The notes: generated by a model from the letters alone, not told the origin. A stretch of DNA of 64,000 nucleotides from Aeromicrobium terrae (GCF_008039565.1 NZ_VDUX01000002.1:1-64000), one strand, 5' to 3'. Shown: positions 38,081-48,654, counted from the first letter of the stretch. Made by a program: numbers and translations.

Positions 38081-38731
38081 CTAACGCAACGAGGTTCGAT
38101 CGGACCTGGGGTTCCGGTGCCGATCGATCCTCTCCCGCACGCGCGAACCGATCCGCGGCTCGTCCAGCAGGCGCTCCTCCAGATGGCGCTCCGTGGTGAG
38201 CGCGCGCAGGGCGAAGCCGACGGTGAGGTCGTGGTCGCGGCGCTCGACGACGTCGATCGCGTCGCCGGCCGCCAGCTCGCCCTCCTCGAGGACGCGCAGG
38301 TAGGCGCCGGGCACGCCGTGCTCGACGAACCGGCGGACCCACTGGCTCTCGCCGACGAAGCCCTCGAAGACCGAGCAGGGGATGCGGACCCCGCAGACCT
38401 CGAGCAGGACGGTGCCGATCCGCCACCGGTCGCCGAGCCGCGCGCCCTGCACGTCGAGCCCGACGGTGGTGAGGTTCTCGCCGAACTCGCCGGCCCGCAG
38501 CGGGCGGCCGAGCTCGAGCGACCAGACCTCGAGGTCCTCGCGCGCGTAGGCGTAGACGGCCTGGTCCGGACCACCGTGGTCGTCGTGGTCGCCGATCTCG
38601 TCGTCGCCGACCCCGAGTCGGTGCACGCGGACTGATCCGCTGACGGGGCGCTTGTCGATCGCGGACCACTTCTTCCGGCCCCACGGGACCGCGACGGCCG
38701 GCCCGGCGTTGACCGACTCCAGGTGGCTCAC
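38081..38731 (-). CDS. MOSC-domain protein (YiiM-like)
   Basis: A 216-residue protein with a MOSC domain. [19 protein letters not shown] (about residues 48-66), [16 protein letters not shown] and the catalytic-Cys block [17 protein letters not shown] are those of the YiiM/MOSC group, which uses a molybdenum cofactor, for example to reduce N-hydroxylated bases. Function here is inferred. The GTG at 38731 overlaps the lepA TGA (GTGA), so it is coupled to lepA. Confidence 0.88.
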   Translation of the reverse strand: MSHLESVNAGPAVAVPWGRKKWSAIDKRPVSGSVRVHRLGVGDDEIGDHDDHGGPDQAVYAYAREDLEVWSLELGRPLRAGEFGENLTTVGLDVQGARLGDRWRIGTVLLEVCGVRIPCSVFEGFVGESQWVRRFVEHGVPGAYLRVLEEGELAAGDAIDVVERRDHDLTVGFALRALTTERHLEERLLDEPRIGSRVRERIDRHRNPRSDRTSLR

Positions 38732-40575
38732 GAGGAGGACCCGGTGTCGCCCGTCGACAGCGCGGCGATGAAGGCCTCCTGGGGCACCTCGACGCGGCCC
38801 ACCATCTTCATCCGCTTCTTGCCCTCCTTCTGCTTCTCCAGCAGCTTGCGCTTGCGGCTGATGTCGCCGCCGTAGCACTTGGCGAGGACGTCCTTGCGCA
38901 GCGCGCGGATGTTCTCGCGGGCGATGACGCGGGCACCGATGGCGGCCTGGATGGGCACTTCGAACTGCTGGCGCGGGATGAGCTCCTTGAGGCGCCCGGC
39001 CAGGGCGACGCCGTAGGCGTAGGCGCTGTCGCGGTGCACGATCGCGCTGAACGCGTCGACGACCTCGCCCTGCAGCAGGATGTCGACCTTGACCAGGTCG
39101 GCCTCCTGCTCGCCGGTGGGCTCGTAGTCGAGCGACGCGTACCCCTTGGTGCGGCTCTTCAGGGCGTCGAAGAAGTCGAACATGATCTCGCCCATGGGGA
39201 GCGTGTAGCGGATCTCGACGCGGTCCTCGGAGAGGTAGTCCATGCCCTGCAGCTGGCCGCGGCGCGACTGGCAGAGCTCCATGATGGCGCCGATGTATTC
39301 CGCCGGGCTGAGCACCGTGGCCTTGGTGACCGGCTCGTGCACGGTGGCGATCTTGCCGGTCGGGTACTCGCTGGGGTTCGTGACCGTCACCTCGCTGCCG
39401 TCCTCCATGACGACGCGGTAGACGACGTTCGGGGCCGTGCTGATGAGGTCGAGGTTGAACTCGCGCTCCAGCCGCTCGCGCACGATCTCCAGGTGCAGCA
39501 GGCCGAGGAACCCGATGCGGAACCCGAAGCCGAGGGCGCCGGACGACTCCGGCTCGTACGACAGCGCGGCGTCGTTGAGCTGGAGCTTCTCGAGCGCGTC
39601 ACGCAGGGTCGGGTAGTCGTCTCCGTCGATCGGGTAGAGGCCCGAGTAGACCATCGGGTTGGGGTGACGGTAGCCGCCGAGCGGCTCGGTGGCCCCATGG
39701 ACGTTCGACGTCACCGTGTCGCCGACGCGGCTCTGCCGGACCTCCTTCACGCCGGTGATGAGGTAGCCGACCTCGCCGACGCCGATCTCCCCGGCCTTGA
39801 CCGGCTCGGGCGAGATGACGCCGACCTCGAGCATCTCGTGCACCGCCCCCGTGGACATCATCTTGATCCGGTCGCGGTGGGTGAGCTTGCCGTCGACGAC
39901 GCGGACGTAGGTGACGACGCCGCGATAGGTGTCGTAGACCGAGTCGAAGATCAGGGCGCGCGGCGGGGCGTCGGCGTCACCGACCGGCGCGGGCACCTCG
40001 TCGACGATGGCGTTGAGCAGCGACTCGACGCCCTCGCCGGTCTTGGCCGAGACGCGGAGGACGTCGTCGGGATCGCCGCCCAGGATGTGCGCGATCTCCG
40101 CGGCGTACTTCTCCGGCTGCGCGCCCGGCAGGTCGATCTTGTTGAGCACGGGGATGACGTGCAGGTCGGCGTCGATCGCGAGGTACAGGTTGGCGAGCGT
40201 CTGCGCCTCGATGCCCTGCGCGGCGTCGACCAGGAGCACCGCGCCCTCGCAGGCCTCGAGGCTGCGGCTCACCTCGTAGGTGAAGTCGACGTGGCCGGGG
40301 GTGTCGATGAGGTTCAGCACGTAGGTGGTGCCCGCGTCGTCGCCGGTGGACTTGGTGAACGGCAGCCGCACCGCCTGGCTCTTGATGGTGATGCCGCGCT
40401 CACGCTCGATGTCCATGCGGTCCAGGTACTGCGCGCGCATGGCCCGGGCGTCCACGACACCGGTGTGCTGCAGCATCCGGTCGGCGAGCGTCGACTTGCC
40501 GTGGTCGATGTGCGCGATGATGCAGAAGTTGCGCAGCAGGGAGGGCGGCGTCGCGCCGGGCTGGGGAACCGTCAT
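38728..40575 (-). CDS. lepA: Elongation factor 4 (LepA)
   Basis: Translational GTPase that can back-translocate ribosomes and helps 30S biogenesis. G1 [16 protein letters not shown]3 [11 protein letters not shown] and G4 NKIDLPGA are intact. The C-terminal LepA-specific domain includes [20 protein letters not shown]. At 615 residues it is of normal length. An ATG starts at 40575. The MOSC gene follows with a 4-nt overlap. Confidence 0.97.
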   Translation of the reverse strand: MTVPQPGATPPSLLRNFCIIAHIDHGKSTLADRMLQHTGVVDARAMRAQYLDRMDIERERGITIKSQAVRLPFTKSTGDDAGTTYVLNLIDTPGHVDFTYEVSRSLEACEGAVLLVDAAQGIEAQTLANLYLAIDADLHVIPVLNKIDLPGAQPEKYAAEIAHILGGDPDDVLRVSAKTGEGVESLLNAIVDEVPAPVGDADAPPRALIFDSVYDTYRGVVTYVRVVDGKLTHRDRIKMMSTGAVHEMLEVGVISPEPVKAGEIGVGEVGYLITGVKEVRQSRVGDTVTSNVHGATEPLGGYRHPNPMVYSGLYPIDGDDYPTLRDALEKLQLNDAALSYEPESSGALGFGFRIGFLGLLHLEIVRERLEREFNLDLISTAPNVVYRVVMEDGSEVTVTNPSEYPTGKIATVHEPVTKATVLSPAEYIGAIMELCQSRRGQLQGMDYLSEDRVEIRYTLPMGEIMFDFFDALKSRTKGYASLDYEPTGEQEADLVKVDILLQGEVVDAFSAIVHRDSAYAYGVALAGRLKELIPRQQFEVPIQAAIGARVIARENIRALRKDVLAKCYGGDISRKRKLLEKQKEGKKRMKMVGRVEVPQEAFIAALSTGDTGSSS

Positions 40576-40614
40576 GGTGCGGTCATTCTGTCATCGACGA
40601 CCTCACCGATCACC

Positions 40615-40808
40615 GGTGGTCGAGTGGCCTGCTGGTGCCAAAACGGGAGTCGGTGGTCGAGTGCGGCCGCGATCGCCAGCGAGCTGGCCGTGTATCGAGA
40701 CCACCCTTGGCAGCAGCGAGCCTGACTGCTCACCAGGTCTCGTCACCCTGACGCCTTCGGCGTGCTGAGAGGCTTCGACATGCGGGCGGCTTCGCCGCAG
40801 ATCGCTCA
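40615..40808. repeat. Composite intergenic repeat, copy 2, in the lepA-rpsT gap
   Basis: The 379-bp gap between lepA and rpsT holds a second copy of the repeat at 31364-31476. Part A spans 40651-40704 (CGGTGGTCGAGT to GTATCGAGACCAC). Part B spans 40785-40808 and starts GGCGGCTTCGCCGC, differing from copy 1 at one of 24 positions. An extra GGTGGTCGAGT stands at 40615-40625. A-B spacing is 80 nt here and 39 nt in copy 1. Inner sequences differ, so only the ends are conserved. Confidence 0.65.
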
Positions 40809-40852
40809 GCCTCCTCGGACGTTCGGTCGCTGGCGCTCCCTCAGTCCTCGGA

Positions 40853-40883
40853 TTGGACCCTGCCGCGGCGTCGCTGGTATCGT
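40853..40883 (+). promoter_or_regulatory. Probable rpsT promoter
   Basis: TTGGAC (40853-40858) and TATCGT (40878-40883) are separated by 19 bp, rather long, about 70 nt upstream of the rpsT start. The transcript would have a leader of about 65 nt, enough for S20 autoregulation as known in other bacteria. Confidence 0.45.
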
Positions 40884-40954
40884 GGGCGATTGCGTGCTCG
40901 GGCACGCACTTCTTCTTGCAGCACCCCGACCCTGGAAAGACAAGGTTCAGTCAC

Positions 40955-41215
40955 GTGGCGAACATCAAGTCGCAGATCAAGCGCAACCGTCAGAACGAGG
41001 CGGCTCGTGAGCGCAACAAGTCCGTGCGCTCGGCGCTGAAGACGGCCGTCCGTCGTTTCCACGAGGCCGCCGACGCCGGCAACGCCGACGAGGCCAAGAA
41101 GCTGGCCGTCGATGCGGGCACCAAGCTCGACAAGGCCGCCTCCAAGGGCGTCATCCACAAGAACCAGGCCGCGAACCGCAAGTCGGCCATCGCGAAGAAG
41201 GCCGCCTCGCTCTGA
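40955..41215 (+). CDS. rpsT: 30S ribosomal protein S20
   Basis: An 86-residue, Lys/Arg/Ala-rich helical ribosomal protein that starts [20 protein letters not shown] and ends [13 protein letters not shown], an almost canonical S20. The GTG at 40955 is the family start; an upstream ATG frame at 40853 would add 34 unrelated residues. AAGGT lies about 8 nt upstream. It stands alone between two minus-strand genes and is followed by a strong terminator. Confidence 0.97.
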   Translation: MANIKSQIKRNRQNEAARERNKSVRSALKTAVRRFHEAADAGNADEAKKLAVDAGTKLDKAASKGVIHKNQAANRKSAIAKKAASL

Positions 41216-41234
41216 GCGACCCCTTCTGACGCCG

Positions 41235-41264
41235 AACGCCCCGGGACCTCCCGGGGCGTTTCTC
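41235..41264 (+). terminator. rpsT terminator, possibly bidirectional
   Basis: AACGCCCCGGGA and TCCCGGGGCGTT form a perfect 12-bp inverted repeat followed by TCTCGTT on the plus strand. On the minus strand AACG-ends give a weaker tail, but it also lies directly after the holA stop. Confidence 0.85.
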
Positions 41265-41268
41265 GTTC

Positions 41269-42237
41269 TCAGGCCGTACGGGCGGCCGCGACCTGCAGCA
41301 CCATGCGCTCGACCGCGAAGGCCGGGTCGGCGGCACCGCCCTTGACGTCGATGTCGGCGCGAGCCACGGCGTCGAGCGCCGAGGCGAGAGATCGGGTGTC
41401 CCAGCCCTGCAGCTGACGGCGCAGGATGCGGATCTTGAACGGCGGCGCGCCGACGTGGCGGGCGAGGTCGGCCTCCGACAGACCGGGTGGCGCGTCGGCC
41501 AGGCGGGCCAGGGATCGCAGGCCGCTCGCCAGCGCCCCGGTGATGAGGACGGACTCGACCTTCGCGGCGGCGGCCCAGCGCACCTGCTCGAGCGCGACGT
41601 GGATCCGGCCGTCGATCGTGGCGTCGGCGATGTCGAAGCCGCGGACGTCGGCCCGGCCGCCGAAGTACCTCCGCACGAGGTCGGCGGTGATCGCGCCGTC
41701 CGTGACCGTGGCGGCGAGCTGGTCGGCTGCGCCCGCGAGAGCCCGCAGGTCCTGGCCGACGGCGGCCACCAGCAGCGAGGCGGCCTCCTCGTCGATGCGG
41801 GTGTTGAGCTCGCGCAGCTCGGTGCGCACCCAGCGGGTGAAGTCGCGCTCGTACTTGGGCGCCTCGTGCTTGACCTCGGTGACGCTCGCCTGACCGCGCA
41901 GCTGGTCGAGCAGCTTCTTGCCCTTCTGCCCCGCGCCGCCGTGGACCAGCACCATCGCGATGTCCGGGGACGGCGACTGGGCGTAGGCCAGCAGCTCCTC
42001 CTGGGCGGCCTCGGGGAGGTCCTGCAGCTCGGTGAGCACCAGGGCGCTCGCGGCGCTGAACAGCGACGGGCTGGCGAGGCCGGCGATCTCCCCGGGACCG
42101 AGCCCGGCGGCGGTGGCGGTGGTGATCTCGCACTCCGGCTGCTCGGCGGTGATCGTCGAGACGGCCCGGGCCCGGGTGCGCTCGGCCAGCAGCTCCGCGT
42201 TGCCCGTGATGAGCAGGATGGAGCCGAAGACTGTCAC
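41269..42237 (-). CDS. holA: DNA polymerase III subunit delta
   Basis: Clamp-loader subunit that opens the beta clamp. The N-terminal Rossmann-like domain (ILLITGNAELLAERTRA) lacks a functional Walker motif, as in all delta subunits. Middle marks are PKYERDFTRWVRTELREL, DLRALAGAADQLAA and the C-terminal RQLQGWDTRSLASALDAVAR. The family is diverged, but length (322 residues) and position next to rpsT and comEC are those of actinobacterial holA. The GTG at 42237 is chosen; a GTG at 42246 is also possible. Confidence 0.9.
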   Translation of the reverse strand: MTVFGSILLITGNAELLAERTRARAVSTITAEQPECEITTATAAGLGPGEIAGLASPSLFSAASALVLTELQDLPEAAQEELLAYAQSPSPDIAMVLVHGGAGQKGKKLLDQLRGQASVTEVKHEAPKYERDFTRWVRTELRELNTRIDEEAASLLVAAVGQDLRALAGAADQLAATVTDGAITADLVRRYFGGRADVRGFDIADATIDGRIHVALEQVRWAAAAKVESVLITGALASGLRSLARLADAPPGLSEADLARHVGAPPFKIRILRRQLQGWDTRSLASALDAVARADIDVKGGAADPAFAVERMVLQVAAARTA

Positions 42238-42247
42238 GGGAACCACC

Positions 42248-44479
42248 CTAGTGCTGGGTGACGACTCTCAGATGGCCCGCACGCCGCACGATCGCGACGT
42301 CGCCGTCGGTGTCCGTGCGCCACCACGCGACCCCGTGCTCGCGCAGCAGATGGAGGGCCGCGGCTGCCGGGTGACCGTAGTCGTTGCCCTCCCCCGCGCT
42401 GATCGTGGCGATCCGGGCGCCGACCGCGTCGAAGAACCCGTCGGACTGCCGGCTGCTGCCGTGGTGCGGCATCTTCATGACGTCGGCCGCCACGTCTGGG
42501 TGAAGGCGCAGGAGCTCGTCCTGGGCGTCCGGTTCGAGGTCTCCGGACAGGAGCAGGCGGGTCGCTCCGACCGTGACGCGCAGGACCACGCTGGCGTCGT
42601 TCATCGCGGACCCGTCCGACCGGTCCGGCGGGGCGGCGCCCGCGGGCGGCCACAGCACCTCGACGTCCAGCCGTCCCACCGCGAAGCCGTCGCCCGTCGA
42701 GACGGCGCTGACGACCCCGTGCCACCCGCGAGGTCCACCGCTCGGACCGACCAGCACCCGGCCGACCGGTCGGTCGTCGACCAGGCCGGACCAGCCGCCG
42801 GCGTGGTCGGCGTGCGCGTGCGTGACCACGGCGACCGGGATGCGCTTCACGTGCAGCCGGTCCAGGCACCGATCGACCGGCGCCGGGTCCGGGCCGGCGT
42901 CGACGACCAGAGCCGCTCCCCCGCCGGCGTCGATCACCGTGGCGTCGCCCTGGCCCACGTCGCAAGCAACCATGAGCCACCCCTCGGGCGGCCAGCCGAC
43001 CTGCGGCGGCCGCCACATCCCGACGGCGAGACCCAGCATCAGCCCGAGGACGACCGCGGGCCGAGCAGACAGCCGCCAGACCAGCACGAACACGACCGGG
43101 ACGACGAGGAGCAGCAGCCACCACGGACCGCGCCAGGCGATCGAGGCACCGGCCAGCGCCGCGGCGTGGTGAGCGATCGCGACGATCGCCGCCGCGCACC
43201 AGCCGGCAACGGTTCCCGGCACGCGGGCCAGTGGCGGGCTGACGACGTCGAGCAGGCCACCGGCAAGGCCGGCGACGGTGGCCGGCGCGACGAGCGGCCC
43301 GGCCAGCACGTTCGCCGGCACCGCGACGAGCGAGACCTGGCCCGAGATGGCCGCGAGCGCCGGCGTGCAGGCGAGCTGGGCCGCGATCGGCACGGCGACG
43401 GCGAGGGCGCACCACCGCGGCATCCACCGCCCCAGGCGTCCGGCGAGCGGCCGCGTGCCGACCAGGATGCCCGCCGTCGCACACACCGACAGCACGAAGC
43501 CGACCGAGCGCGAGAGCGTGGGGTCGACCACGAGCAGCGCGATGATCGCCACCGCCAGAGCCCGCAGACCACCGCGGCTGCCGAGGCCCAGTGCGGCGAG
43601 CCCCACCACGCCCATTCCGGCGGCGCGGACGACGCTCGGGTCCGGCCGGGCCAGCAGGACGAAGGCGACGACGGCGAGGCCACCGAGCACGATCAGCCCG
43701 GCCCGTCGCACCCCCGCCGACCGCGCCAGCACCAACACGACCGCGAGGACGATCGTCAGGTTCGTGCCCGAGACCGCCATCAGGTGGGTCAGCCCGCTGC
43801 GCCGGAAGTCCTCGCGCATCCGGTCACTGACCGCCGCGTCGTCGCCGTCCACCAGCGCCGGGACCAGGGCCGCGGGGTCCCGTCCGGTGTGCGCGACCGC
43901 GTGCCGGACTCCGGTGCGGACACGCTGCGACGCCTCCCACCACCACGCCGCACCACGGACGGACGAGCGCCGGACGACGTCGATGGTGGCCACCTCCGTG
44001 GTGCTCTCCGCCGACGCGAGGCGGCCGACCATCGTCAGCCGGCGGCCCACGACCAAGTCGCGGGCCGACCCGTCGACGAACGCCGTGGCGGCGTCGCCGA
44101 CCCCGTAGGAGCGGCCGTCGACGGTGGCTCGGAGCACCCGGACGCCCACTGCAGCACTGTCGCTCCCGAACCGGGTGAACACGCGGGCGTCGCGCGTGAC
44201 ACGGACGTCGAGCGCCGCCGTCCGGTGGTGCGCTGCGGCGTCGCGCAGCGGGGACGCTCCGGAGTCGGCGAGCCGCCAGGCGCACGACGCGGCCACCAGT
44301 CCGACGCACACCGCGACGACCGCGACCCGCGGCCACCGGCCCACGCACGCTCCGGCCAGGGCGATCGCCACCAAGGCCACCGCCACTGCCAGCACGGAGG
44401 ACGTCGCGACCAGCACGGCCGCGACCGCCCAGGCGAGGCCGGCTGCGGGGACCAGCCGGAGGTCGTGGCTCGACCTCAG
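42248..44479 (-). CDS. comEC: ComEC/Rec2 family competence-type protein (CTG start)
   Basis: A 743-residue polytopic membrane protein with an N-terminal DUF4131 region, the Competence channel domain (SGLTHLMAVSGTNLTIVLAV), and a C-terminal metallo-beta-lactamase domain (CDVGQGDATVIDAGGGAALV, VVTHAHADHAGGW, MKMPHHGSSRQSDG). It would import single-stranded DNA and degrade the other strand. A GTG at 44416 would cut the first helix. The same frame continues upstream as RSSHDLRLVPAAGLAWAVAA to a CTG at 44479 that overlaps the comEA stop (CTGA). DNA uptake in this organism is not demonstrated. Confidence 0.9.
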   Translation of the reverse strand: MRSSHDLRLVPAAGLAWAVAAVLVATSSVLAVAVALVAIALAGACVGRWPRVAVVAVCVGLVAASCAWRLADSGASPLRDAAAHHRTAALDVRVTRDARVFTRFGSDSAAVGVRVLRATVDGRSYGVGDAATAFVDGSARDLVVGRRLTMVGRLASAESTTEVATIDVVRRSSVRGAAWWWEASQRVRTGVRHAVAHTGRDPAALVPALVDGDDAAVSDRMREDFRRSGLTHLMAVSGTNLTIVLAVVLVLARSAGVRRAGLIVLGGLAVVAFVLLARPDPSVVRAAGMGVVGLAALGLGSRGGLRALAVAIIALLVVDPTLSRSVGFVLSVCATAGILVGTRPLAGRLGRWMPRWCALAVAVPIAAQLACTPALAAISGQVSLVAVPANVLAGPLVAPATVAGLAGGLLDVVSPPLARVPGTVAGWCAAAIVAIAHHAAALAGASIAWRGPWWLLLLVVPVVFVLVWRLSARPAVVLGLMLGLAVGMWRPPQVGWPPEGWLMVACDVGQGDATVIDAGGGAALVVDAGPDPAPVDRCLDRLHVKRIPVAVVTHAHADHAGGWSGLVDDRPVGRVLVGPSGGPRGWHGVVSAVSTGDGFAVGRLDVEVLWPPAGAAPPDRSDGSAMNDASVVLRVTVGATRLLLSGDLEPDAQDELLRLHPDVAADVMKMPHHGSSRQSDGFFDAVGARIATISAGEGNDYGHPAAAALHLLREHGVAWWRTDTDGDVAIVRRAGHLRVVTQH

Positions 44480-45213
44480 GGGATCACCTGGTCGCGCAGG
44501 TCGTCGAGCGTGGCCTGGCCGATGCCCTTCACGTCCATGAGGTCGTCGACGGAGCGGAACGGTCCGTGCTCGGAGCGGTAGTCGAGGATCGCCTGGGCCG
44601 TGACGGGCCCGATGCCCGGGAGCGTGTCGAGCTGCTCGAGCGTCGCCGATCCGAGACTGATCCTCCCGGCCGGCCCACCGGCTGCCCCGCCGCTCGCCGC
44701 CGCGACCGGTTCGACACCCACCAGGATCTGCTCACCGTCGACGAGGACGCGCGCCATGTTCACGCCGGTGGCGTCGACCGTGCCCCGGAGCCCGCCCGCC
44801 TTCTCCACCGCGTCGTGGACACGAGACCCCGCCGGCAGCGTGACGATGCCTGGCCGCTTCACCTTCCCCTCCACGTCCACGACCACCTCGCTGCCGGACG
44901 GAGACGCGGACGGGCGGCCCGACGGCTGGGACGACGTCAGGGCGACCGGCTCGTCCGGCGATGCCGTGCGCGGGCGCTCGGCGAGCAGCCACCAGGTCAG
45001 CAGGACGCCGGCGGCCACCGCGAGGGTGACGATGACGCGCACGTGCGCGGGATCGATCCGCCGGGCCGGAGCGACGGCCGGGGTGGCCGGAGACGCCGGG
45101 GTCTCCTCGTCCGGCGGAGCACTCGCCTCGAAGGCGGCGATGAGCTCGGCAAGGCGCCGGCGGGCGATCTCGGCCCGCGTCTCACCGGTCTCCGTCACGC
45201 CCTGAGGTCTCAC
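44476..45213 (-). CDS. comEA: ComEA-like DNA-binding protein
   Basis: A 245-residue membrane-anchored protein. One helix (VRVIVTLAVAAGVLLTWWLL, about residues 58-77) is followed by a linker, an SLBB domain (EVVVDVEGKVKRPGIVTLPA) and a C-terminal pair of helix-hairpin-helix motifs (LEQLDTLPGIGPVTAQAILD, DVKGIGQATLDDL) that bind double-stranded DNA outside the cell. It precedes comEC with a 4-nt overlap. The GTG at 45213 has TAGCGT 6 nt upstream, so a leaderless transcript is predicted. Confidence 0.92.
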   Translation of the reverse strand: MRPQGVTETGETRAEIARRRLAELIAAFEASAPPDEETPASPATPAVAPARRIDPAHVRVIVTLAVAAGVLLTWWLLAERPRTASPDEPVALTSSQPSGRPSASPSGSEVVVDVEGKVKRPGIVTLPAGSRVHDAVEKAGGLRGTVDATGVNMARVLVDGEQILVGVEPVAAASGGAAGGPAGRISLGSATLEQLDTLPGIGPVTAQAILDYRSEHGPFRSVDDLMDVKGIGQATLDDLRDQVIP

Positions 45214-45219
45214 GGCTCG

Positions 45220-45225
45220 ACGCTA
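45220..45225 (-). promoter_or_regulatory. -10 box (TAGCGT) of the leaderless comEA-comEC operon
   Basis: TAGCGT on the minus strand, 6 nt before the GTG at 45213. Confidence 0.6.
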
Positions 45226-45301
45226 CGAACGCCCACCGCTGCGCAGAAGACGTCGGACGTCCGTTGTGGACAGTCCTGGAGAGTCGAGCGGGTGTGGACG
45301 C

Positions 45302-46144
45302 CTACGCCGGCGTGACGACGACCGCGACCATGCCTGGCCCGACGTGCGCCCCGATCGCAGCGCCGACCTCGTCGACCGGCACGGAGTCACGCCCCAGCTC
45401 GGCGGCGAGACGACCCGCCACCGCGTCGGCAGTGGTGGGGTTGGCCAGGTGCTGCACGCCGATGTCGAAGCCGTCGTCGCACGCCCGGCACGCCTCGAGC
45501 GCGATGGCCTCCAGCCGGGCGAGCGCCTTCGACGCCGTGCGGACCCGCTCCAGCGGCACGACCGAGCCGTCCTTGAACCCGAGCAGCGGCTTGACCGCGA
45601 GGGCCGACCCGATGAGGGCTGCCGCGGCGCCGACCCGCCCGCCCCGCTTGAGGTACTCCAGCGTGTCGACGTAGAGCAGCGTCGTGGACGACTCCCCCGC
45701 CTTGCGCGCCGCGTCGGCCACGGCCAGGGCGTCGCCGCCGGCGTCACGCACCTGCGCGGCCCGGCCGGCAGCGAACCCGGTGGCGATGCCGACGTGCCGC
45801 GTGTCGACGCAGGTCACCGGCACGGACGCCTGCTTGGCGGCGAGCTCGGCGGAGTCGAGCGTGCCGGACATCTTCGCGCTCAGGTGCACGGACACGATCT
45901 CCGTGGCGCCCTCGGACGCCAGCCGCTCGTACACGGTCAGGAAGTCGTCGGGCGTGGGACGCGACGTGCTGACCGGCACGTAGGCCGCCAACGCCTCGGC
46001 GATCATGTCGGCCGTGACGTCGACGCCCTCGGTGTGCACCTCGGCCCCGATGATGACCTGCAGCGGGACGACCTCGATGCGCTCGCGCGCGGCGTCGACG
46101 GGGTCGAGCGAGGCCGTGGAGTCGGTGACGATCGCGACGGCCAT
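45302..46144 (-). CDS. DegV family fatty-acid-binding protein
   Basis: A 280-residue DegV protein. The N terminus AVAIVTDSTASLDP, the SRPTPDDFLTVYERL segment (about residues 62-76), SVHLSAKMSGTLDSAELAA and the C-terminal GPGMVAVVVTP are family signatures; the conserved Ser/Thr residues hold a fatty acid carboxylate. Related proteins (FakB) present fatty acids to the kinase FakA, but no fakA is nearby. The ATG at 46144 has TACATT 6 nt upstream, so it is transcribed separately from leuS. Confidence 0.92.
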   Translation of the reverse strand: MAVAIVTDSTASLDPVDAARERIEVVPLQVIIGAEVHTEGVDVTADMIAEALAAYVPVSTSRPTPDDFLTVYERLASEGATEIVSVHLSAKMSGTLDSAELAAKQASVPVTCVDTRHVGIATGFAAGRAAQVRDAGGDALAVADAARKAGESSTTLLYVDTLEYLKRGGRVGAAAALIGSALAVKPLLGFKDGSVVPLERVRTASKALARLEAIALEACRACDDGFDIGVQHLANPTTADAVAGRLAAELGRDSVPVDEVGAAIGAHVGPGMVAVVVTPA

Positions 46145-46150
46145 GAGCCG

Positions 46151-46156
46151 AATGTA
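46151..46156 (-). promoter_or_regulatory. -10 box (TACATT) of the leaderless degV gene
   Basis: TACATT on the minus strand in the 17-bp gap after leuS, 6 nt before the ATG at 46144. Confidence 0.55.
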
Positions 46157-46161
46157 GCCGC

Positions 46162-48654
46162 TCAGACCACGACGTTGACGAGCTTGGGCGCTCGGACGAT
46201 GACGCGTCGCACCTCGGCGCCGTCGATCGCACGCTGCACGTTCGGCTCGGCCAGCGCGAGCTCGGTGAGCTGCTCGTCCGTGGCGTCCGGGGAGACCTCG
46301 AGCGTCGCGCGCACCTTGCCCTGGACCTGGACGACGCACGTGACCGTGTCCTCGACCAGCAACGACTCGTCGACCTCGGGCCAGGACGCCGACGCGACCG
46401 ACGGCTCGTGCCCCAGTCGCTCCCACATCTCCTCGGCCGTGTACGGCGCGACGAGCGACAGCAGCCGCGCGACGACCTCGGCGGCCTCGCGCACCGCCGG
46501 GTCTGCGCCGCCGGGGCCGGAGTCGATGGCCTTGCGGGTGGCGTTCACCAGCTCCATGGTGCGCGCGACGACCACGTTGAAGCGGTACGCCTCGACGAGC
46601 TGCTCGGCCTCGCGCACCGTGCGGTGCGTGACCTTGCGGAGTGCGGCGTCGCCGGCGGCCGGGTCGGCGCCCGGCGCGGACTCGACGTCGCCGGACAGGC
46701 GCCACGCGCGCTGCAGGAAGCGCAGCGAGCCGGCGGGCGACATGTCGGCCCAGTCGATGTTGTCCTCCGGGGGACTGGCGAACACCAGCGTCAGGCGGAC
46801 GGCGTCGACGCCGAACTCGTCCAGCTGGGCGCCCAGGTCGACGCCGTTGCCGAGCGACTTGCTCATCTTCCGGCCGTTGTTGATGACCTTGCCCTGCGAC
46901 AGGTAGGCCGCGAACGGCTCGTCCCAGGTGATCAGCCCGGCGTCGCGCAGCACCTTCGTGAAGAAGCGCGCGTACAGCAGGTGGAGCACGGCGTGCTCGT
47001 CGCCGCCGATGTACAGGTCGATCGGGCCCCACGCCTCAGCGAGGGCGGAGTCGAAGGCCTGCGTGTCGTCGTGCGGCGACAGGTAGCGGAAGAAGTACCA
47101 GGACGAGTCGACGAAGGTGTCCATCGTGTCGGTGTCCCGCTTGGCCGGACCACCGCACGTGGGGCACGTGACGTTGACCCACTCCTCGGCGGCGCCCAGC
47201 GGCGACGTGCCCTTGGGCTTCAGGTCGGCGCCGCGCAGCTCGGGCAGCTCGACGGGCAGCTGGTCCTCCGGGACCGGCACCTCGCCGTCGACCGGGCAGT
47301 GGATGACCGGGATCGGCGCGCCCCAGTAGCGCTGGCGGGACAACAACCAGTCGCGCAGCCGGAAGTTCACGGTTCCCTCGCCGTGGCCGATCGACTCCAG
47401 GTGGGCGATGGTGGCCGCCTTGGCCTCGGCGACGGACAGGCCGTTGATGTCGAGCGCGGACGTCACGCCGTCGGCCGGCGAGTTGATGGCCGGGCCCTCG
47501 CCGTTGAACGCCTCGCCGTCCCAGTCGGCCGGCGGCTCGGTGGTGCGGACGATCGGGAGGTCCATCGTCGTGGCGAACTCCCAGTCGCGCTGGTCGCCAC
47601 CGGGGACGCCCATCACGGCGCCGGTGCCGTAGTCGGCCAGCACGTAGTCGGTGGCCCACACCGGGATCCGCTCGCCGGTCAGCGGGTTGGTGGCGTGCAC
47701 GCCCAGGAACACGCCGGTCTTGGGCCGGTCGGTGGCCAGCCGGTCGATGTCGCTGGCCTTGCGGATCTCGTCGCGGTACGTCTCGAACTCGGCGCGCTGC
47801 TCGTCGGTGACCAGCTCCTCGGCCAGCTTCGCGTCGACGGCGACCACCATGAACGTGGTGCCGAACAGCGTGTCGGGACGCGTGGTGAAGACCGTGATCG
47901 GGTCGTGGCCGTCGACGTCGAACGTGACGTGCGCGCCCTCGGAGCGTCCGATCCAGCTGCGCTGGGCGTTGACGACCTTGCCGATCCAGCTGTCCTGCAG
48001 GTCGTCCAGGCAGTCATAGAGCTCCTGCGCGTAGGCCGTGGTGCGGAAGAACCACTGAGTCAGCTCCCGCTTGGTGACCTCGGCGCCGCAGCGCTCGCAC
48101 GTGCCGTCGGCCAGCACCTGCTCGTTCGCCAGCACGGTCTGGTCGCGCGGGCACCAGTTGACCGGCGAGTTCTTCCGGTACGCCATGCCCTGCTCGCGGA
48201 GCTTCAGGAACAGCCACTGCGTCCACCGGTAGTACTCCGGGTCGGACGTGTGCAGGCGGCGCGACCAGTCGACGCTGGTGGCGTAGCGCTTCATCGAGTG
48301 GAACTGGGTGTCGATGTTCGCGTAGGTGTACGTGGCCGGGTGCTCGTCGTTGCGGATGGCGGCGTTCTCGGCCGGCAGGCCGAACGAGTCCCAGCCCATC
48401 GGGTTGAGCACCTCGTACCCGCGGAACCGCCAATAGCGCGCGATGACGTCGTGCAGCGCGAACACCTCGGCGTGACCCATGTGGAGATCGCCGCTCGGGT
48501 ACGGGAACATCGTGAGCGCGTAGCGCTTCTCGCGCTCACCGGAGACGACGGCGTCGTCCGACGCGCGGAACGGGTCGAGCCGCTCCCACACGGGGAGCCA
48601 CTTGGCCTCCACCGCGTGGACGTCGTAGCTCGTCTGACCCTCTCGCTCGCTCAC
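46162..48654 (-). CDS. leuS: Leucyl-tRNA synthetase
   Basis: Class I synthetase that charges tRNA-Leu, with an editing (CP1) domain. The HIGH region is [14 protein letters not shown] and the KMSKS loop is [13 protein letters not shown]. The editing domain includes the [17 protein letters not shown] stretch. The length of 830 residues is normal. The GTG at 48654 has TAGGAT exactly 6 nt upstream, so the mRNA is leaderless and a T-box riboswitch is excluded. Confidence 0.97.
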   Translation of the reverse strand: MSEREGQTSYDVHAVEAKWLPVWERLDPFRASDDAVVSGEREKRYALTMFPYPSGDLHMGHAEVFALHDVIARYWRFRGYEVLNPMGWDSFGLPAENAAIRNDEHPATYTYANIDTQFHSMKRYATSVDWSRRLHTSDPEYYRWTQWLFLKLREQGMAYRKNSPVNWCPRDQTVLANEQVLADGTCERCGAEVTKRELTQWFFRTTAYAQELYDCLDDLQDSWIGKVVNAQRSWIGRSEGAHVTFDVDGHDPITVFTTRPDTLFGTTFMVVAVDAKLAEELVTDEQRAEFETYRDEIRKASDIDRLATDRPKTGVFLGVHATNPLTGERIPVWATDYVLADYGTGAVMGVPGGDQRDWEFATTMDLPIVRTTEPPADWDGEAFNGEGPAINSPADGVTSALDINGLSVAEAKAATIAHLESIGHGEGTVNFRLRDWLLSRQRYWGAPIPVIHCPVDGEVPVPEDQLPVELPELRGADLKPKGTSPLGAAEEWVNVTCPTCGGPAKRDTDTMDTFVDSSWYFFRYLSPHDDTQAFDSALAEAWGPIDLYIGGDEHAVLHLLYARFFTKVLRDAGLITWDEPFAAYLSQGKVINNGRKMSKSLGNGVDLGAQLDEFGVDAVRLTLVFASPPEDNIDWADMSPAGSLRFLQRAWRLSGDVESAPGADPAAGDAALRKVTHRTVREAEQLVEAYRFNVVVARTMELVNATRKAIDSGPGGADPAVREAAEVVARLLSLVAPYTAEEMWERLGHEPSVASASWPEVDESLLVEDTVTCVVQVQGKVRATLEVSPDATDEQLTELALAEPNVQRAIDGAEVRRVIVRAPKLVNVVV

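Noticed and set aside
36083..38635. An 850-codon plus-strand frame opposite the acyl-CoA synthetase
   Set aside because: Antisense to a complete AMP-binding enzyme and without recognisable motifs.
40576..40954. A small gene in the lepA-rpsT gap
   Set aside because: Frames are short, interrupted by repeat parts, and lack ribosome-binding sites; the gap is explained by repeats and the rpsT promoter.
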